Below are positions 22,363 through 33,031 of a stretch of 61,298 nt of DNA, piece by piece. Origin of the DNA: a virus; the IMG/VR virus record IMGVR_UViG_3300010885_047852, positions 1-61,298 of that record; one strand, 5' to 3'. The notes beneath the pieces were generated by a model. The model was not told the origin of the DNA. It saw nothing but the letters and a program-made list of their open reading frames with translations, and did not search any database. Position numbers and translations under genes: made by a program. The number at the start of each line of letters is the position of its first letter. Positions within the stretch are counted from its first letter, which is position 1.

Positions 22363-23568
22363 CTACAGGATCGGATAGTCGACGGCGGCTGCGGTGAGGG
22401 ACATCGTTACTCGTTCCTCGAGTCCAGTATTGCTGGCGCTGACGCTGAAGTTGATCTGTTCAATGCGTGCGTTCAAGATTTCTTCGTTGGTGGCGGAGTA
22501 GAAGCCGCCGGCGTAGAACGTGGTAATTGGGCGTTGCAGTATCGGATGGTCGGGAAAGTCGATCGGCACGATTGAACCTGGCAGGAACGAGGAGAGGTCG
22601 TCCGCAAAGTTTGAGCCACCGTATGACGGTGCAAGTTGCACTTCTGACAGTTGAACTACTGGCTGTGCGGTTTGATCATCGAACGGAAAGAATGGGGCAC
22701 CAGCGACGTCTACGAAGTAGCCAAGTCCGACTTGTGCATCGCTTTGCATTCCTTGAAGGGAATAGTTGGAGTAGGTGTTGTAGGTGTCACCGACGTAGTT
22801 CGGGAAGCCTGCCACGCCTTGTCCAGTAGTGCCACGATAGATCTGTGTGACAAGGTTGCTTGCGTCGACTCCGACGTTGAGTGTGTCAATGATGGTGTCT
22901 TCGCTGATACGACCGGCGTATTCGGTAACGGTCGATCGGTAAGGTCGAAGCGCGAAGTCGCCGATGTGCATGTTGTCGCAGACACAGGTGTGTGATAACT
23001 GGGCCTGCTGGACAAGGTCGCCGAGGATTTTGCCGACTGTCTCTAGTCGTTGAACACGGAACGAGCCTTCAATCGTGACACCGATTTGTGAGAGAGTGGT
23101 CGGGTAGCCGTAGTAGTTCGATGCAAGCGTCAACGAATACGGTGTGACGAGCAGGTTGAGGACGTTGGCGTCGTTGAGAAGGTTCGTAACGACGGTGTAC
23201 ATGTCGTCAACGAGGCCGTGGTAGTCGCGATCGGCTCCGACGAGTCGTTTGTTGACGATTGCAGAGCGGTCGGTAGCACTGACCGTGACGTCGTAGCCGT
23301 TCTGGCTGAGACCGAAGCAGGGGCCATCCCATACGCAATGACCGTCACGATAGATGACGAGGAGGTCTTCCCACATGATGATGTTGTTCAACCCTTGAGC
23401 GCATTGGGTTGATACTGCTTCGCCGGCAACAACGACCGATGCTTGACTGAATCCGTTGAGGATTCGTTGGTGCTCGATATTCATCCACGGGATTTGCATC
23501 TTTGTTGCACCAGATGGCCCATGAACAATGAACGCCTCATACTCGCTTGGTGTACCAAGGATTCCCAT
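22363..23568 (-). CDS. Tail-tip hub protein (minor tail), 401 aa
   Basis: ATG at 23568 overlaps the upstream stop (TAATG). The protein reads as a tail-associated hub: GPSGATKMQIPWMNIEHQRI, a segment with AGLNNIIMWEDLLVIYRDG-type strands (QGLNNIIMWEDLLVIYRDG), WDGPCFGLSQNG, and later a large beta domain. Actinophage proteins in the second place after the tape measure show this arrangement and correspond to the baseplate-hub fold. Two CxC Cys pairs (TCVCDN) are unusual. It likely joins the distal tail protein to the tip. Confidence 0.75.
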   Translation of the reverse strand: MGILGTPSEYEAFIVHGPSGATKMQIPWMNIEHQRILNGFSQASVVVAGEAVSTQCAQGLNNIIMWEDLLVIYRDGHCVWDGPCFGLSQNGYDVTVSATDRSAIVNKRLVGADRDYHGLVDDMYTVVTNLLNDANVLNLLVTPYSLTLASNYYGYPTTLSQIGVTIEGSFRVQRLETVGKILGDLVQQAQLSHTCVCDNMHIGDFALRPYRSTVTEYAGRISEDTIIDTLNVGVDASNLVTQIYRGTTGQGVAGFPNYVGDTYNTYSNYSLQGMQSDAQVGLGYFVDVAGAPFFPFDDQTAQPVVQLSEVQLAPSYGGSNFADDLSSFLPGSIVPIDFPDHPILQRPITTFYAGGFYSATNEEILNARIEQINFSVSASNTGLEERVTMSLTAAAVDYPIL

Positions 23569-26306
23569 TAGACGCATCCGAAACGAGTGATGAGATCTAG
23601 GTTGACGCTCCACTGGCTGACATAGGAGGCAGAGAGATCGTTCAGGCCGTCGGACAGATAGATGTTTGGTTCAACAACGAACACAGCCTGGTCACAGTTG
23701 TCGGTGCCGAACCACCGTTTCAGACCGGCGTTACTTCCGAAGATATGCGGATAACTGTATGGAGGGAGGCCGATCATGTTGGATGCGTCTTCCCATGTTT
23801 CGGAATCTCCACCAAGTGCGCGTCGTTCAATGGTTCGAGCTGCGAAGTTGATGCGAATTTCTTGACCCGAGAACAAACCGGATGCGTAGCCGCTTCGATA
23901 TTCGGAGAGCACCATCGCACCGATGGGATACATACGATCCAGTTCCGTTGAGGTGGCGTTGTCAGGGTTGGCGTATGCGACGATCCGAAGTTCGGGGATG
24001 AGAAGTGGTGTCCAATCCCAAATCTCGTTTGGTACGGGCGTGTTGGTGTCGTAGTCGACGAAGGTGCGTACACCTTGCAATGGTGCCGAGATCGTCACGT
24101 AAGGACAGGTGACACCGTAGGAGGGTGCGTTGACCGAGATCAGATATTGGGCTGATGTGCCCACAAAGGGAGACCTTGTGGTCACATATGCCGGCGGTGT
24201 GCTAGAGCTGGCCGCAGCGTTCACGGCAGCTTGTTGCGTTGTGCCGCTTGTGCCGGTGACAACGTCACGGAACATGCAGGGGCTTTCTGATGCCAACACG
24301 AACGATGCGCGTCGAACGAAGCAACCAGCGTCTTCGATCGGTGGTGCTTCCCATTGCGGTCCAGAGATCAACGCCACTCGTTCCATCTTTCCGAGACCAT
24401 CGGTGAGGCTTGACGTTGACGGACAGTATTCACGGAACCACAGTGATGGTTTGTCACATGAGCACGAATCCAGCAGGGTTGTTTCAAGCCATCTGAACAG
24501 GTGGTTGAGACCTCGTTCGCTTGATCCGGTGAGAATCACGTTGAATGCCATCGTGCGGGCAGATGAGGTTTGTGGACCGATGAATCCGCCGCCGCGCCTG
24601 TTTGCCACCGGTGCTAGAGCACGGGAGTGGTGGACGCCGTCTAGGCCTGTCCATTCTTCGATGTAGAAGCCGTATGCCTCCTGTGAAGCTGTGTTGTCGC
24701 TCGCATACCAGGGGGCGTTTGTGATGTCGGTGTCCATGAGACTCCACAACACTGCTCCGCCTTCATTGTAGGCGGGAGGTGTTGCAGAGTAATAGTTGTG
24801 CCATTCGGCGATCTCTACGGCGGAGAGGGCACGGTTCCAGATTGCGAGACCGTAGAGAACGAACTCTTGGTAGGCGGTCGTGTTTGCCATGCGACCAATA
24901 CGCATCGGCAATGCATTCGAGGTGTCCTGCACGTTGGCCGCAGATACTCCTGCGGTAGTTGCACCGTTCAATATGGCATTGAAGGTAGCGGTGCTTCTGT
25001 TGAGAACGAATCCGATACTTGAGGTCGCGCCGGCTGTGATAGTGACCGTCGAGGATATGCCGTCTGGCCCATCGTCAGCAGCAGCAGCAATGCTGAACGT
25101 GGCACCGGTAGTGGCAAGTTCCCAACCTGTATTCGGGAGGTTCGTATCGCGTTTGGACACGAACCGGCCGGTTGCCAGAGGTGTGTTCCACTGGCGCACC
25201 ATCATGAGGACGGTGAACGATTTGTCTGCCGTGATGTCCAAGGCAGGATGGTCGCGTACCTCTAGGTAGTCGTCCACGCCGAAGAGGAGACCCGGCCGAT
25301 TGACCACTTCGGTCTTTCTTCCTGCGGTGCTTCGGTTGATCGTCACCGTGGCTGCGTTTGCAGATGACTCAACGAACGATGTGGTTTGTGCAGAGATCAG
25401 GCCGGCAGTGAAGTAGATGTCTGCTGCTGCCACCGTGTTGGGTGCTGTACCGGATCGGATGGCAAGCCGATAGAACTTGCCCTCAACGATACCAATGAGA
25501 AGCCCGCCGGTCGAAGATGCGAAGGTGTTGCCACCGAACACGCCTGCGGCTTGAGGTGTGCCGAGTTGTGTCCATGTCGTAGGTTCGGTCGAACTGTCTG
25601 CAGCGGTGTAGTAGGTGACGGTTCCGCCGGCGGGATCACAGGTGATGCGCCACCAGAAGCCGACGTCGTTACCGGCCGTGACGCTGGCGCCTGACGTTGT
25701 GTCCTTTGAGGCCAGAAGTGAGTCACGACACCACAGTCCGAGTGCGCCTGTCGTCGTGAGCACGACCGAATATTCACGGTCTGCATAGGCTGTGCCTTTG
25801 ATGACGAGATAGTTGGTCGCGCTGGGACGGGTGTTGCCACGCCACCGTCCGACAATCTCGATTGCACCGGTGATCTGTAGGGGCACCGAGTTTGCCATTG
25901 AGGCGTTGTTCCCGTTCGTCCCTGACGTCCACAGATAAGTTTCACCGCTGTAGGTCAACAACTTCGGGGATGTACCTGGGGTGGGGTATGAGGCGTTCAA
26001 TGCGCCGCCGGCAGTGCCGTTGTTCGTGAGGCCGTATTCGCCTTCGTTCGAGAATGCGGGGTCGTACCAAGCGACGGCGTCGTTCAATGCTGAGACACGA
26101 GTCTTGACGTAGTCGGGGGAGAATTCGGAGCACGGCTGGTAGGCGAGTGCGGGACAGTTAGCGTATGCGCTGACCCGGTGGAAGCGTGCGGTGATGTTGG
26201 AGTTGATCGCAGTCTGCAGGTTGGCGGCGGTGCGTGCTTCGTTGATGACTTCGGACGGATTTCCATATCCGTCGGTCATGTACAAGAACCCGGTGTGATA
26301 ACTCAT
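23568..26306 (-). CDS. Distal tail protein with LamG-like insertions, 912 aa
   Basis: The first gene after the tape measure usually encodes the distal tail protein. Residues ~540-912 fit that role (TSSARTMAFNVILTGSSERG, LLDSCSCDKPSLWFREYCPS, WSVNLDLITRFGCV). Ahead of it are two concanavalin/LamG-like jelly rolls at about 140-300 and 350-505; the second has FTVLMMVRQWNTPL, WELATTGATFSIAA and LYGLAIWNRALSAVEIAEW, typical of LamG_3. These domains usually bind carbohydrate, so the tail tip may touch host glycans. The combination makes the protein two to three times the usual size. Confidence 0.75.
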   Translation of the reverse strand: MSYHTGFLYMTDGYGNPSEVINEARTAANLQTAINSNITARFHRVSAYANCPALAYQPCSEFSPDYVKTRVSALNDAVAWYDPAFSNEGEYGLTNNGTAGGALNASYPTPGTSPKLLTYSGETYLWTSGTNGNNASMANSVPLQITGAIEIVGRWRGNTRPSATNYLVIKGTAYADREYSVVLTTTGALGLWCRDSLLASKDTTSGASVTAGNDVGFWWRITCDPAGGTVTYYTAADSSTEPTTWTQLGTPQAAGVFGGNTFASSTGGLLIGIVEGKFYRLAIRSGTAPNTVAAADIYFTAGLISAQTTSFVESSANAATVTINRSTAGRKTEVVNRPGLLFGVDDYLEVRDHPALDITADKSFTVLMMVRQWNTPLATGRFVSKRDTNLPNTGWELATTGATFSIAAAADDGPDGISSTVTITAGATSSIGFVLNRSTATFNAILNGATTAGVSAANVQDTSNALPMRIGRMANTTAYQEFVLYGLAIWNRALSAVEIAEWHNYYSATPPAYNEGGAVLWSLMDTDITNAPWYASDNTASQEAYGFYIEEWTGLDGVHHSRALAPVANRRGGGFIGPQTSSARTMAFNVILTGSSERGLNHLFRWLETTLLDSCSCDKPSLWFREYCPSTSSLTDGLGKMERVALISGPQWEAPPIEDAGCFVRRASFVLASESPCMFRDVVTGTSGTTQQAAVNAAASSSTPPAYVTTRSPFVGTSAQYLISVNAPSYGVTCPYVTISAPLQGVRTFVDYDTNTPVPNEIWDWTPLLIPELRIVAYANPDNATSTELDRMYPIGAMVLSEYRSGYASGLFSGQEIRINFAARTIERRALGGDSETWEDASNMIGLPPYSYPHIFGSNAGLKRWFGTDNCDQAVFVVEPNIYLSDGLNDLSASYVSQWSVNLDLITRFGCV

Positions 26307-26321
26307 AGCAGTCCTTGGAAT

Positions 26322-29300
26322 TTACATGATGAACGCAAGCCGGTTTGCGACTGCGAGAGCGGTGGCTTGAGGATCACCAGTCGGGGTGTGGAGTTCGATG
26401 TTCACATTCTTCACCGTGCTGGTCTCGTTCGTTGTCTGATTCGTCGCATTGTTGACGACGTTCGTCGTTGCTGTCTGCATCGAGGTGAACGCCTGCTTCG
26501 GAGAGGTGGAGGCCGGCATTGTCACCGGAGGCAGAACTGTCGGGACGGTGGTATTTGCTGCGATGTCACCAATCTCAGCAACCTGCTGACCAAATGCTTC
26601 TAGCGCATCCGACGACAGACCAAGTTGATCAACCAGCGTGTTGATCTGATCTGCGTTGAAGCCCATCGACACCAACGTCTGAGTGAACTGGTCAACATAG
26701 TTGGAGATTGTTGCCGTCACTTCCGATAGAGGATGGCCCGTCGCAAGCAGAGTCTCGCCGTAGTCGGCAATGTCGTTCAGATAACTGGAGATCGTCGCAA
26801 GGTTCTGGGCACCAAGAACATCCGCTGCGTTCAGCGATACCGACGACTCACCTTGGATGTCCAACTGTTGAGCCGTTGCACCCATACCTGCTGCGGTCGC
26901 ATCCCACAGACTTTGTGCCGATCCTGCGAGAGAACCGAGCATCGAGTTGAACGACGTCGTCACGGTGCCGAGTGCTGTCTGTGCAGCGTTCGGACCACGA
27001 CCGCCAGGTGCGGCCGCATCAGTACCAGTGAGGCCGGCCCACAACGTCGACACGGTGGCCGTGCCAGCGGAGATCGCACCGTTGACATTCGCGATGATGT
27101 TGTTCACCACCTGGACCGCAGCATCAACAACCGACTGCGAACTGTCCTCAATACCTTTACGGAGACCCTCTCCGATCATCTTGCCGATGTTCTGGAACAC
27201 ACGCGATGGCGAGCGAATACCAAGTGTCTTCTCAGACATTTCAATCGAGTCTGACGTAACCCTGCCGATTGCATCGGTTGCTTCATCGCTCGACGAGATA
27301 CCAACAGCAAGCCCGCGCACCACGTTCTTGCCGATCTCAGCGAACACTTTGGAAGGTGAGCGAACGCCAAGCGCACGTTCTGCCTCCAACTTGGCAGCGA
27401 TTGCCAGAGCGCGCATCTCAGAGATCACAATCGCTTTGTTATCTCGAACGCCCTTCTTTACTCCCTCGTCGGCAGCCTTACCAACGTCGATGAAGTCGGT
27501 TTTGACTTGATCTGTCTTCGGCTTCTCCACCTTGACCTTTGCGGGAAGTTCGACACCGTCGCTCCACTTGCCGAATACGCCAGCAGCAAACGCCTCAGGG
27601 TTACGCTCGATTGACTTGCCAGTCGAATCGCTCAGAGCGACCGACTTCATCTTCAACTTGACCTCAACATCCAACGCAAGTTCCTGGCTCTTCACAGCGA
27701 ATTCAGCATCGGCAATCGTCAACCCCTCCTGCGGATGCGCCTCAAGATACGCCTTCACCTTCTCCTGGAACTTCGCTGCCTGCTCCGACGCCTTCGCAGC
27801 ATCAATCACGGGCTGGACACCAGCCAGAGCCCGGTTGTACTCGTCAGCAATCTTCTTGTACGCCTCAGACCCAGGGTCAAGACCCGCTGTCGCAGCGTCA
27901 AAAATGTCCTTGGTCAGCATCATCGCGTCGGCCGGCGTCAGGATAGTTTCGGTGTCAATACCGGTCTTGATCACATCCGACAGGCTCCTACCGAGCGTGC
28001 GAAGATTTTCTCGAGCGTTTGCCGCACCGACCTTTGTTCCAAGTTCCAACTGACCGGAGATACGCGGACCGATACCTTCGACAGCCACAAGCGCATTGTC
28101 GACTGACTCCTGGAAATTTCCACCACCAAAGTCAAAGAGTTGATCAATCAAACCCTTGGCTTGATCGGCGTTGACACCGAGGATCTCAATCTTCTTTGCT
28201 ACCTCGGTCAGATTCTCTTCGACGTCAGTGACCTTGGTTCCCTCTCGCAGAGCCTTGTTCATCTTGCCGATCCATGACTCCGTATGCTGACTCGCCTTAC
28301 CAACGTCAGCAGTAATGCGTGCATAACGCATCGCTTCATCGGCTGCGTCAAAGATCGCCTTTGCTTGTTTTGTGATTTCACTATTTGTATCAAACAGCGG
28401 CTTCACCAGATCTTTATGCGCCCATGCCAAATCGACAATGCGACGCTCATTCTCAAGCAGAGCAATGTTGGCAGGATCGGCACCGACACTTGCTTTCATC
28501 GCAGCAATGGACATCGCAAGAGTATTCGAACGTGTTACAAGATTATCCCATCCTTCACCCGAGTCGATCATCTGCTTGATGTACTTTGCGACAGCAATGG
28601 TGTCTTTGCCGAAACCATCTCTGAACTGCTTGCTTGACGTAGTGACGTCATACATCTTTTGCGAAAACAATCTTGCAAACTTGTCGACGTCACCGTTGGC
28701 TTCTTTCAACATCGGCAACAGATCCGTGCGAATGCTCATGTTGTACTCATCAATCAGTTTGCGCGGCCCTTCACCAATGTTTTCATAGATCTGGTTTGTG
28801 ATGGCCGTATCAACGCCGATTGCCCCTACGACACCTTTGAAGTCCAAGCCTTCCTTGAAATTGTTGAACGCAACAACACCCTTCTCAATCGCGTCAACAA
28901 GTTCACCCTTGAACATCTGGGAGAAGCCTTTGACCAGATTCTTGAAATCCTCAGCTTTTTTCTTGGCATCACCAATCGCTGCACCCAACAATCCAAATCC
29001 AGCAGTTGCGACACCAATGATCGGGTTGCCGGTAGCAAGACCTGCTGTTAGACCTGACATGGCGGATGTCAACAGGCCGGCTCGGAAGCCGCCAGATTCA
29101 CCGGCTGCCTTGCTAGCCATGAAACCGCCAACAGATGATGCAATACCAGCAGCGACCGTCTGGGCGGCAACCTTGCCGACCGACGTACCCTGGTCCTTTG
29201 CAATCTTCTTCATCTCAGTCCAGACAGCTCGGAAGCCGACACGCATCTGAGTAAATCCGAGATCGAGTCCGGTCTTCAATGCCTGGGTGAACGATGTGCC

Positions 29301-32300
29301 TGCTGCTCTGCCTGCTGGCGTGAGGGTTTTGAGTGCCTGTCCGAATGAGCGTGCCATTGTCCCGACGCCCGTCGCAATCTTGCCCATCGCCGAACCAAGC
29401 CGGCGAAATGACTGAAACTGCTGGTCGAGCGCATATCGGAAGCGCATACCGGCCAACTGTGCTTTTGAATAGCCGTCTTGCAACGCTTTCAAATCACTTT
29501 CCGCTGTTTTCAACATCTTGTCGGTCAACGGCCGATTACCGAACCCGATGTTGCCTGCACCCATCACTCGACGTTCACGGTTGATGTCCGCCAACCGTTT
29601 CCGCATCGTCTTCTGCTCACGTTCAACCTCACTGCCAGCAGCCCGGAACACGCCACGCACAAAGTCGACCGACCCTGTTGCTGCCCCCTTCAACCCACCG
29701 AAGAAACCGCCGCCCGCCTCAGAACCAGCCCTGCCAAACATGCGACGGATAAGCGGCATGATCATGATCAGCCCGGCGGCGATGGTGAGGAAAATCGCTT
29801 TGTTGTCCCAGATTGCTCCAAGACCTGCCATGAACGCGTCCCAGACCATGCCAAGAAGACCTGGCAAGTTGTCGATGACACCCTTCACAAAACCGAGAAT
29901 GAACTTGCCGCCGATCGCAACAGCAGCGGCAACCAGAATGCCGACGGCCTTGATGAAGTTCGGGTGCGACACGATGCCACCGAGAACACGGCCGACTGTC
30001 TCAACGAAGTCGAGAAACCCCATGATCATGTTCTTGATGTTCTGTGCGGAGAACACACTGCGGAACCACTTGAGCACCTTCTGGGCAACAGGAGCTAGGA
30101 GTTCGCCGATGCGACCCGCAATGTTTGTGATCGACTGGATGATTCCGCTGAACAGATCGGATGCTCCGCCAGCCATCTTGGATGCGTCCCCGCCGAACAG
30201 TGAACCGATTGCGCTCACCAGGCTCTTCACGCCATCAATGGCGGGCTGGATCAGAGGAATGAGTTCGTTCCAAAAACTGCGGACAGCATTCACTGCTGTC
30301 ATGAACGCGTCGGCAATGAAACTGCCGATCTGTTTGATGACCGGGTACACCTTCGTCAGGATGAAGGCGACGAAGATGTATAACCCTGGCACCACAGAGT
30401 TCTTGATGAACGACACGACAGCGTTGAACGCAGGAACCAGATGGTCAATCAGCCAGTTCACCGCAGTCTTGATGACCGGCACCACGTATTTCGAGATTGC
30501 ATCGCTGATCGACCGGAACACGCTGCCGACGACATCTTTGATGCCACTCCACACCGAAGACAGGGTTTTGCCGAGCGAACTCATCGTGTCCCGGAAACCC
30601 TCAGACTTCTTCATCAGCAGAGCGATGCCACCACCGACGGCGGCAGCAACAACCACGACCATTCCCAACGGTGACAAAGCCAACTTGATAGTTGGCCCCA
30701 ACACCTTGAAAATCTCGACAACACCCTTCAGAGCGAGCAGGGCACCGACGCCGGCGGCAGCACCAACAAGAACAGTCCTCAAGGTTTTGATGATCGGATT
30801 GGTGTCATTCGAGATGATCTCGTTCAAGCCCATGAACGCCTTTGTCATCAAGTTGATGACAATCGTCGTGTAAGGCAACACCTTTGACATGAGCGATGCT
30901 GCAAGTTCTTTGAACGACTTTGCCATCACGCGCTGAGCGTTCGCACCCTCTTTCGAGGTGCGAGCAAAGTCGCCCTGAGCAAGACTGGTCTGCTTGAAGA
31001 TCTCCACAAACGCTGCCGCAGCCTTCGCATTTGCATCAAGTGGTTTTTTTGCATCCATGACCTTGCCAAGGTCAACTGCTGCTGCCTTCAACGTGGTTTC
31101 GTTCAGCATGATGCCGAAGCGACGCAACGGTTCCATCTCGCCGACAAGACCGGAACGCAACGCGTCGAAGACATCGTTGATCGGCACGTTGTTGAACGAC
31201 GACAGGTCGCCGGCAAGGTTGACCAGGTAGGCCGACATGTTCGCAGCCTGCTGCTCATCGAAGTTTGCTGCACGGAACAGGTTGCCGAAGGTGCCAGCGG
31301 CTTCCAAAGCCTCAGCCTTCGTGGCACCGAACGTCTTCACTGAGGTGTTGGCAAAGTCGATGATGGTCTTCGATGCTTCGCCGAACAGCACCTTGTTCTT
31401 GTTCAACTGCTCGTTCAGATTGACGGCTTCCTGATAGCCCTCTCTCATAAACTGGGCAATGGAAAAGCCACCGGCGATCGCTGCGATACCGCCACCCATT
31501 CCTCGACCGGTGAGAGCGCCGAGAACACCACGAGAACTTCGCTGGTTCAGTTCATCCAGTTTCGCTTTCTGCTTCGCGACCGATCTACCAACGATGCCTT
31601 CTTCCTGAGAAAACGAAGATCGCATCATTCCCGTGCGACGGTGCAGAGCGCTACCGAGGCCGGCGTCCATATCGGAGTTGTTGCGTCGGAGCAGACCACC
31701 GATTGATGATCCTGTCTTGACAAGAAGGTTCTTTGTGCCGGTGGCGATACGACCGAGTGCCGAGGTAAGCGTTCGTGCCACACCTTGGATTGCCTTGCCG
31801 ATACCTCGTTCCAGCATCACGATGGTTTTGAGAACGGTCTTGGTGATGGCGACGCGACGTTCACCGGCGAATCTGGCGGCGGCTGTCGCCTGGTCGGCTG
31901 CTGCTCGAGCCTCAATCGCTACAAGATTCCCAGCCTGCTTCTCTGCTTGAAGTTGGGCACGAGCAGCGGTCTGCCGATCAGAAAGTTCAAGTTTGACCTC
32001 ATGTGACCGGTCGGTACGGGCATCACGCATCGCCTCAAGCTGCGTCTTTGCTGCGTGACGAACACCGGTAGTGATCCGATCCTGTTCACTCTTGAGAACG
32101 ATCGCTTCCTGCTTGTAACCCGACTTTGCTGCCTGTTGAGCCAAATGTTGCTGGTGTTTCTGATCGTCAAGCAGTGAGCGTTCCGCAAACGCACGTTCCC
32201 GACCGGCGTCACGTACCGCCTGTATCTCAAGGGTTACACCCTTGCGGCGCTCCATCACCGCAATCTGGGATGCTTCACGAGCCTGGACAGACGCAAGCGT

Positions 32301-33020
32301 GCCGACCTGCTTCTGTTCTTGCAACGCATACCGCAAAGCGTGCGCCTCGTTCACCGAGACACGTTTCTGGGCTTCGATCTTGAGCGCCGAATCCTCACGA
32401 AGTTGCACCATGTCCAACTGGTGCTGACGAGTCACAATCCCTCGAGCCTCAGCAGCGAGTTGTTCACGTTCACGGTTAGCGATGCGCTGAGCACTTGCCT
32501 CTGCGTTCACTTCCGCCGCATATACACGCGCAACAGCAGCGGTCTGGGTTGCAAGGGTTTGCTGCACGTTGGTGACACCGGTGCCAACCCGTTGCATCGC
32601 TTGTCGGCGGGCGCTCAGTTCGTCGGGCCGCAACCGCTTTGTTGCGCCGGTTTCGACGTCACGCAACATGCGTTCCGCATGGCCTTGCGATGCTTGCAGC
32701 AGGTGACTGAAACCGCTCAACATGTCACGGGTTTCGGAACCGAACGCTTGAGCCATACCGTCAAGCATCTTGTTCATCGCATCGGACAGGTTGGAGATGC
32801 GGTCAGCGAACTGTTTGTACCACAGGTCGCCGGCGTCACCCCCAGATTCGCCAGCGATATTGGCGATCGGCTTCAGCATCGACTGGAACTGTTTGACCGA
32901 CTGCGAAATACCGGCCTGCACACCTTGCGACATTGCGTCGGTGAGGGCTTGCGTCAAACGCGCCAAAGACGCCTGATCGGCGTCAATGGGTACTTGTACG
33001 GCATCCGGGTTATCGGCCAC
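26322..33020 (-). CDS. Tape measure protein, 2232 aa
   Basis: The longest gene in the window and in the canonical place after the G/GT chaperones. Residues 1-500 are Ala/Gln/Arg-rich coiled coil. Residues ~540-665 hold the conserved tape-measure core (FGEASKTIIDFANTSVKTFG, LAGDLSSFNNVPINDVFDAL). Hydrophobic stretches near 790, 1030 and 1080 (VVVVAAAVGGGIALL; AIFLTIAAGLIMIMPLI) could enter the host membrane during DNA injection. Using the known ratio of ~0.15 nm of tail per residue, the tail should be about 330 nm, long for a 61-kb genome. The start is GTG at 33020 with a weak site. No lysozyme domain recognised. Confidence 0.93.
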   Translation of the reverse strand: MADNPDAVQVPIDADQASLARLTQALTDAMSQGVQAGISQSVKQFQSMLKPIANIAGESGGDAGDLWYKQFADRISNLSDAMNKMLDGMAQAFGSETRDMLSGFSHLLQASQGHAERMLRDVETGATKRLRPDELSARRQAMQRVGTGVTNVQQTLATQTAAVARVYAAEVNAEASAQRIANREREQLAAEARGIVTRQHQLDMVQLREDSALKIEAQKRVSVNEAHALRYALQEQKQVGTLASVQAREASQIAVMERRKGVTLEIQAVRDAGRERAFAERSLLDDQKHQQHLAQQAAKSGYKQEAIVLKSEQDRITTGVRHAAKTQLEAMRDARTDRSHEVKLELSDRQTAARAQLQAEKQAGNLVAIEARAAADQATAAARFAGERRVAITKTVLKTIVMLERGIGKAIQGVARTLTSALGRIATGTKNLLVKTGSSIGGLLRRNNSDMDAGLGSALHRRTGMMRSSFSQEEGIVGRSVAKQKAKLDELNQRSSRGVLGALTGRGMGGGIAAIAGGFSIAQFMREGYQEAVNLNEQLNKNKVLFGEASKTIIDFANTSVKTFGATKAEALEAAGTFGNLFRAANFDEQQAANMSAYLVNLAGDLSSFNNVPINDVFDALRSGLVGEMEPLRRFGIMLNETTLKAAAVDLGKVMDAKKPLDANAKAAAAFVEIFKQTSLAQGDFARTSKEGANAQRVMAKSFKELAASLMSKVLPYTTIVINLMTKAFMGLNEIISNDTNPIIKTLRTVLVGAAAGVGALLALKGVVEIFKVLGPTIKLALSPLGMVVVVAAAVGGGIALLMKKSEGFRDTMSSLGKTLSSVWSGIKDVVGSVFRSISDAISKYVVPVIKTAVNWLIDHLVPAFNAVVSFIKNSVVPGLYIFVAFILTKVYPVIKQIGSFIADAFMTAVNAVRSFWNELIPLIQPAIDGVKSLVSAIGSLFGGDASKMAGGASDLFSGIIQSITNIAGRIGELLAPVAQKVLKWFRSVFSAQNIKNMIMGFLDFVETVGRVLGGIVSHPNFIKAVGILVAAAVAIGGKFILGFVKGVIDNLPGLLGMVWDAFMAGLGAIWDNKAIFLTIAAGLIMIMPLIRRMFGRAGSEAGGGFFGGLKGAATGSVDFVRGVFRAAGSEVEREQKTMRKRLADINRERRVMGAGNIGFGNRPLTDKMLKTAESDLKALQDGYSKAQLAGMRFRYALDQQFQSFRRLGSAMGKIATGVGTMARSFGQALKTLTPAGRAAGTSFTQALKTGLDLGFTQMRVGFRAVWTEMKKIAKDQGTSVGKVAAQTVAAGIASSVGGFMASKAAGESGGFRAGLLTSAMSGLTAGLATGNPIIGVATAGFGLLGAAIGDAKKKAEDFKNLVKGFSQMFKGELVDAIEKGVVAFNNFKEGLDFKGVVGAIGVDTAITNQIYENIGEGPRKLIDEYNMSIRTDLLPMLKEANGDVDKFARLFSQKMYDVTTSSKQFRDGFGKDTIAVAKYIKQMIDSGEGWDNLVTRSNTLAMSIAAMKASVGADPANIALLENERRIVDLAWAHKDLVKPLFDTNSEITKQAKAIFDAADEAMRYARITADVGKASQHTESWIGKMNKALREGTKVTDVEENLTEVAKKIEILGVNADQAKGLIDQLFDFGGGNFQESVDNALVAVEGIGPRISGQLELGTKVGAANARENLRTLGRSLSDVIKTGIDTETILTPADAMMLTKDIFDAATAGLDPGSEAYKKIADEYNRALAGVQPVIDAAKASEQAAKFQEKVKAYLEAHPQEGLTIADAEFAVKSQELALDVEVKLKMKSVALSDSTGKSIERNPEAFAAGVFGKWSDGVELPAKVKVEKPKTDQVKTDFIDVGKAADEGVKKGVRDNKAIVISEMRALAIAAKLEAERALGVRSPSKVFAEIGKNVVRGLAVGISSSDEATDAIGRVTSDSIEMSEKTLGIRSPSRVFQNIGKMIGEGLRKGIEDSSQSVVDAAVQVVNNIIANVNGAISAGTATVSTLWAGLTGTDAAAPGGRGPNAAQTALGTVTTSFNSMLGSLAGSAQSLWDATAAGMGATAQQLDIQGESSVSLNAADVLGAQNLATISSYLNDIADYGETLLATGHPLSEVTATISNYVDQFTQTLVSMGFNADQINTLVDQLGLSSDALEAFGQQVAEIGDIAANTTVPTVLPPVTMPASTSPKQAFTSMQTATTNVVNNATNQTTNETSTVKNVNIELHTPTGDPQATALAVANRLAFIM

Positions 33021-33031
33021 GGATGCGAATG

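Noticed and set aside
29518-30873. Long plus-strand open frame opposite the tape measure gene
   Set aside because: It is a by-product of codon bias on the opposite strand; no ribosome site, low-complexity composition, and a clear protein on the minus strand.
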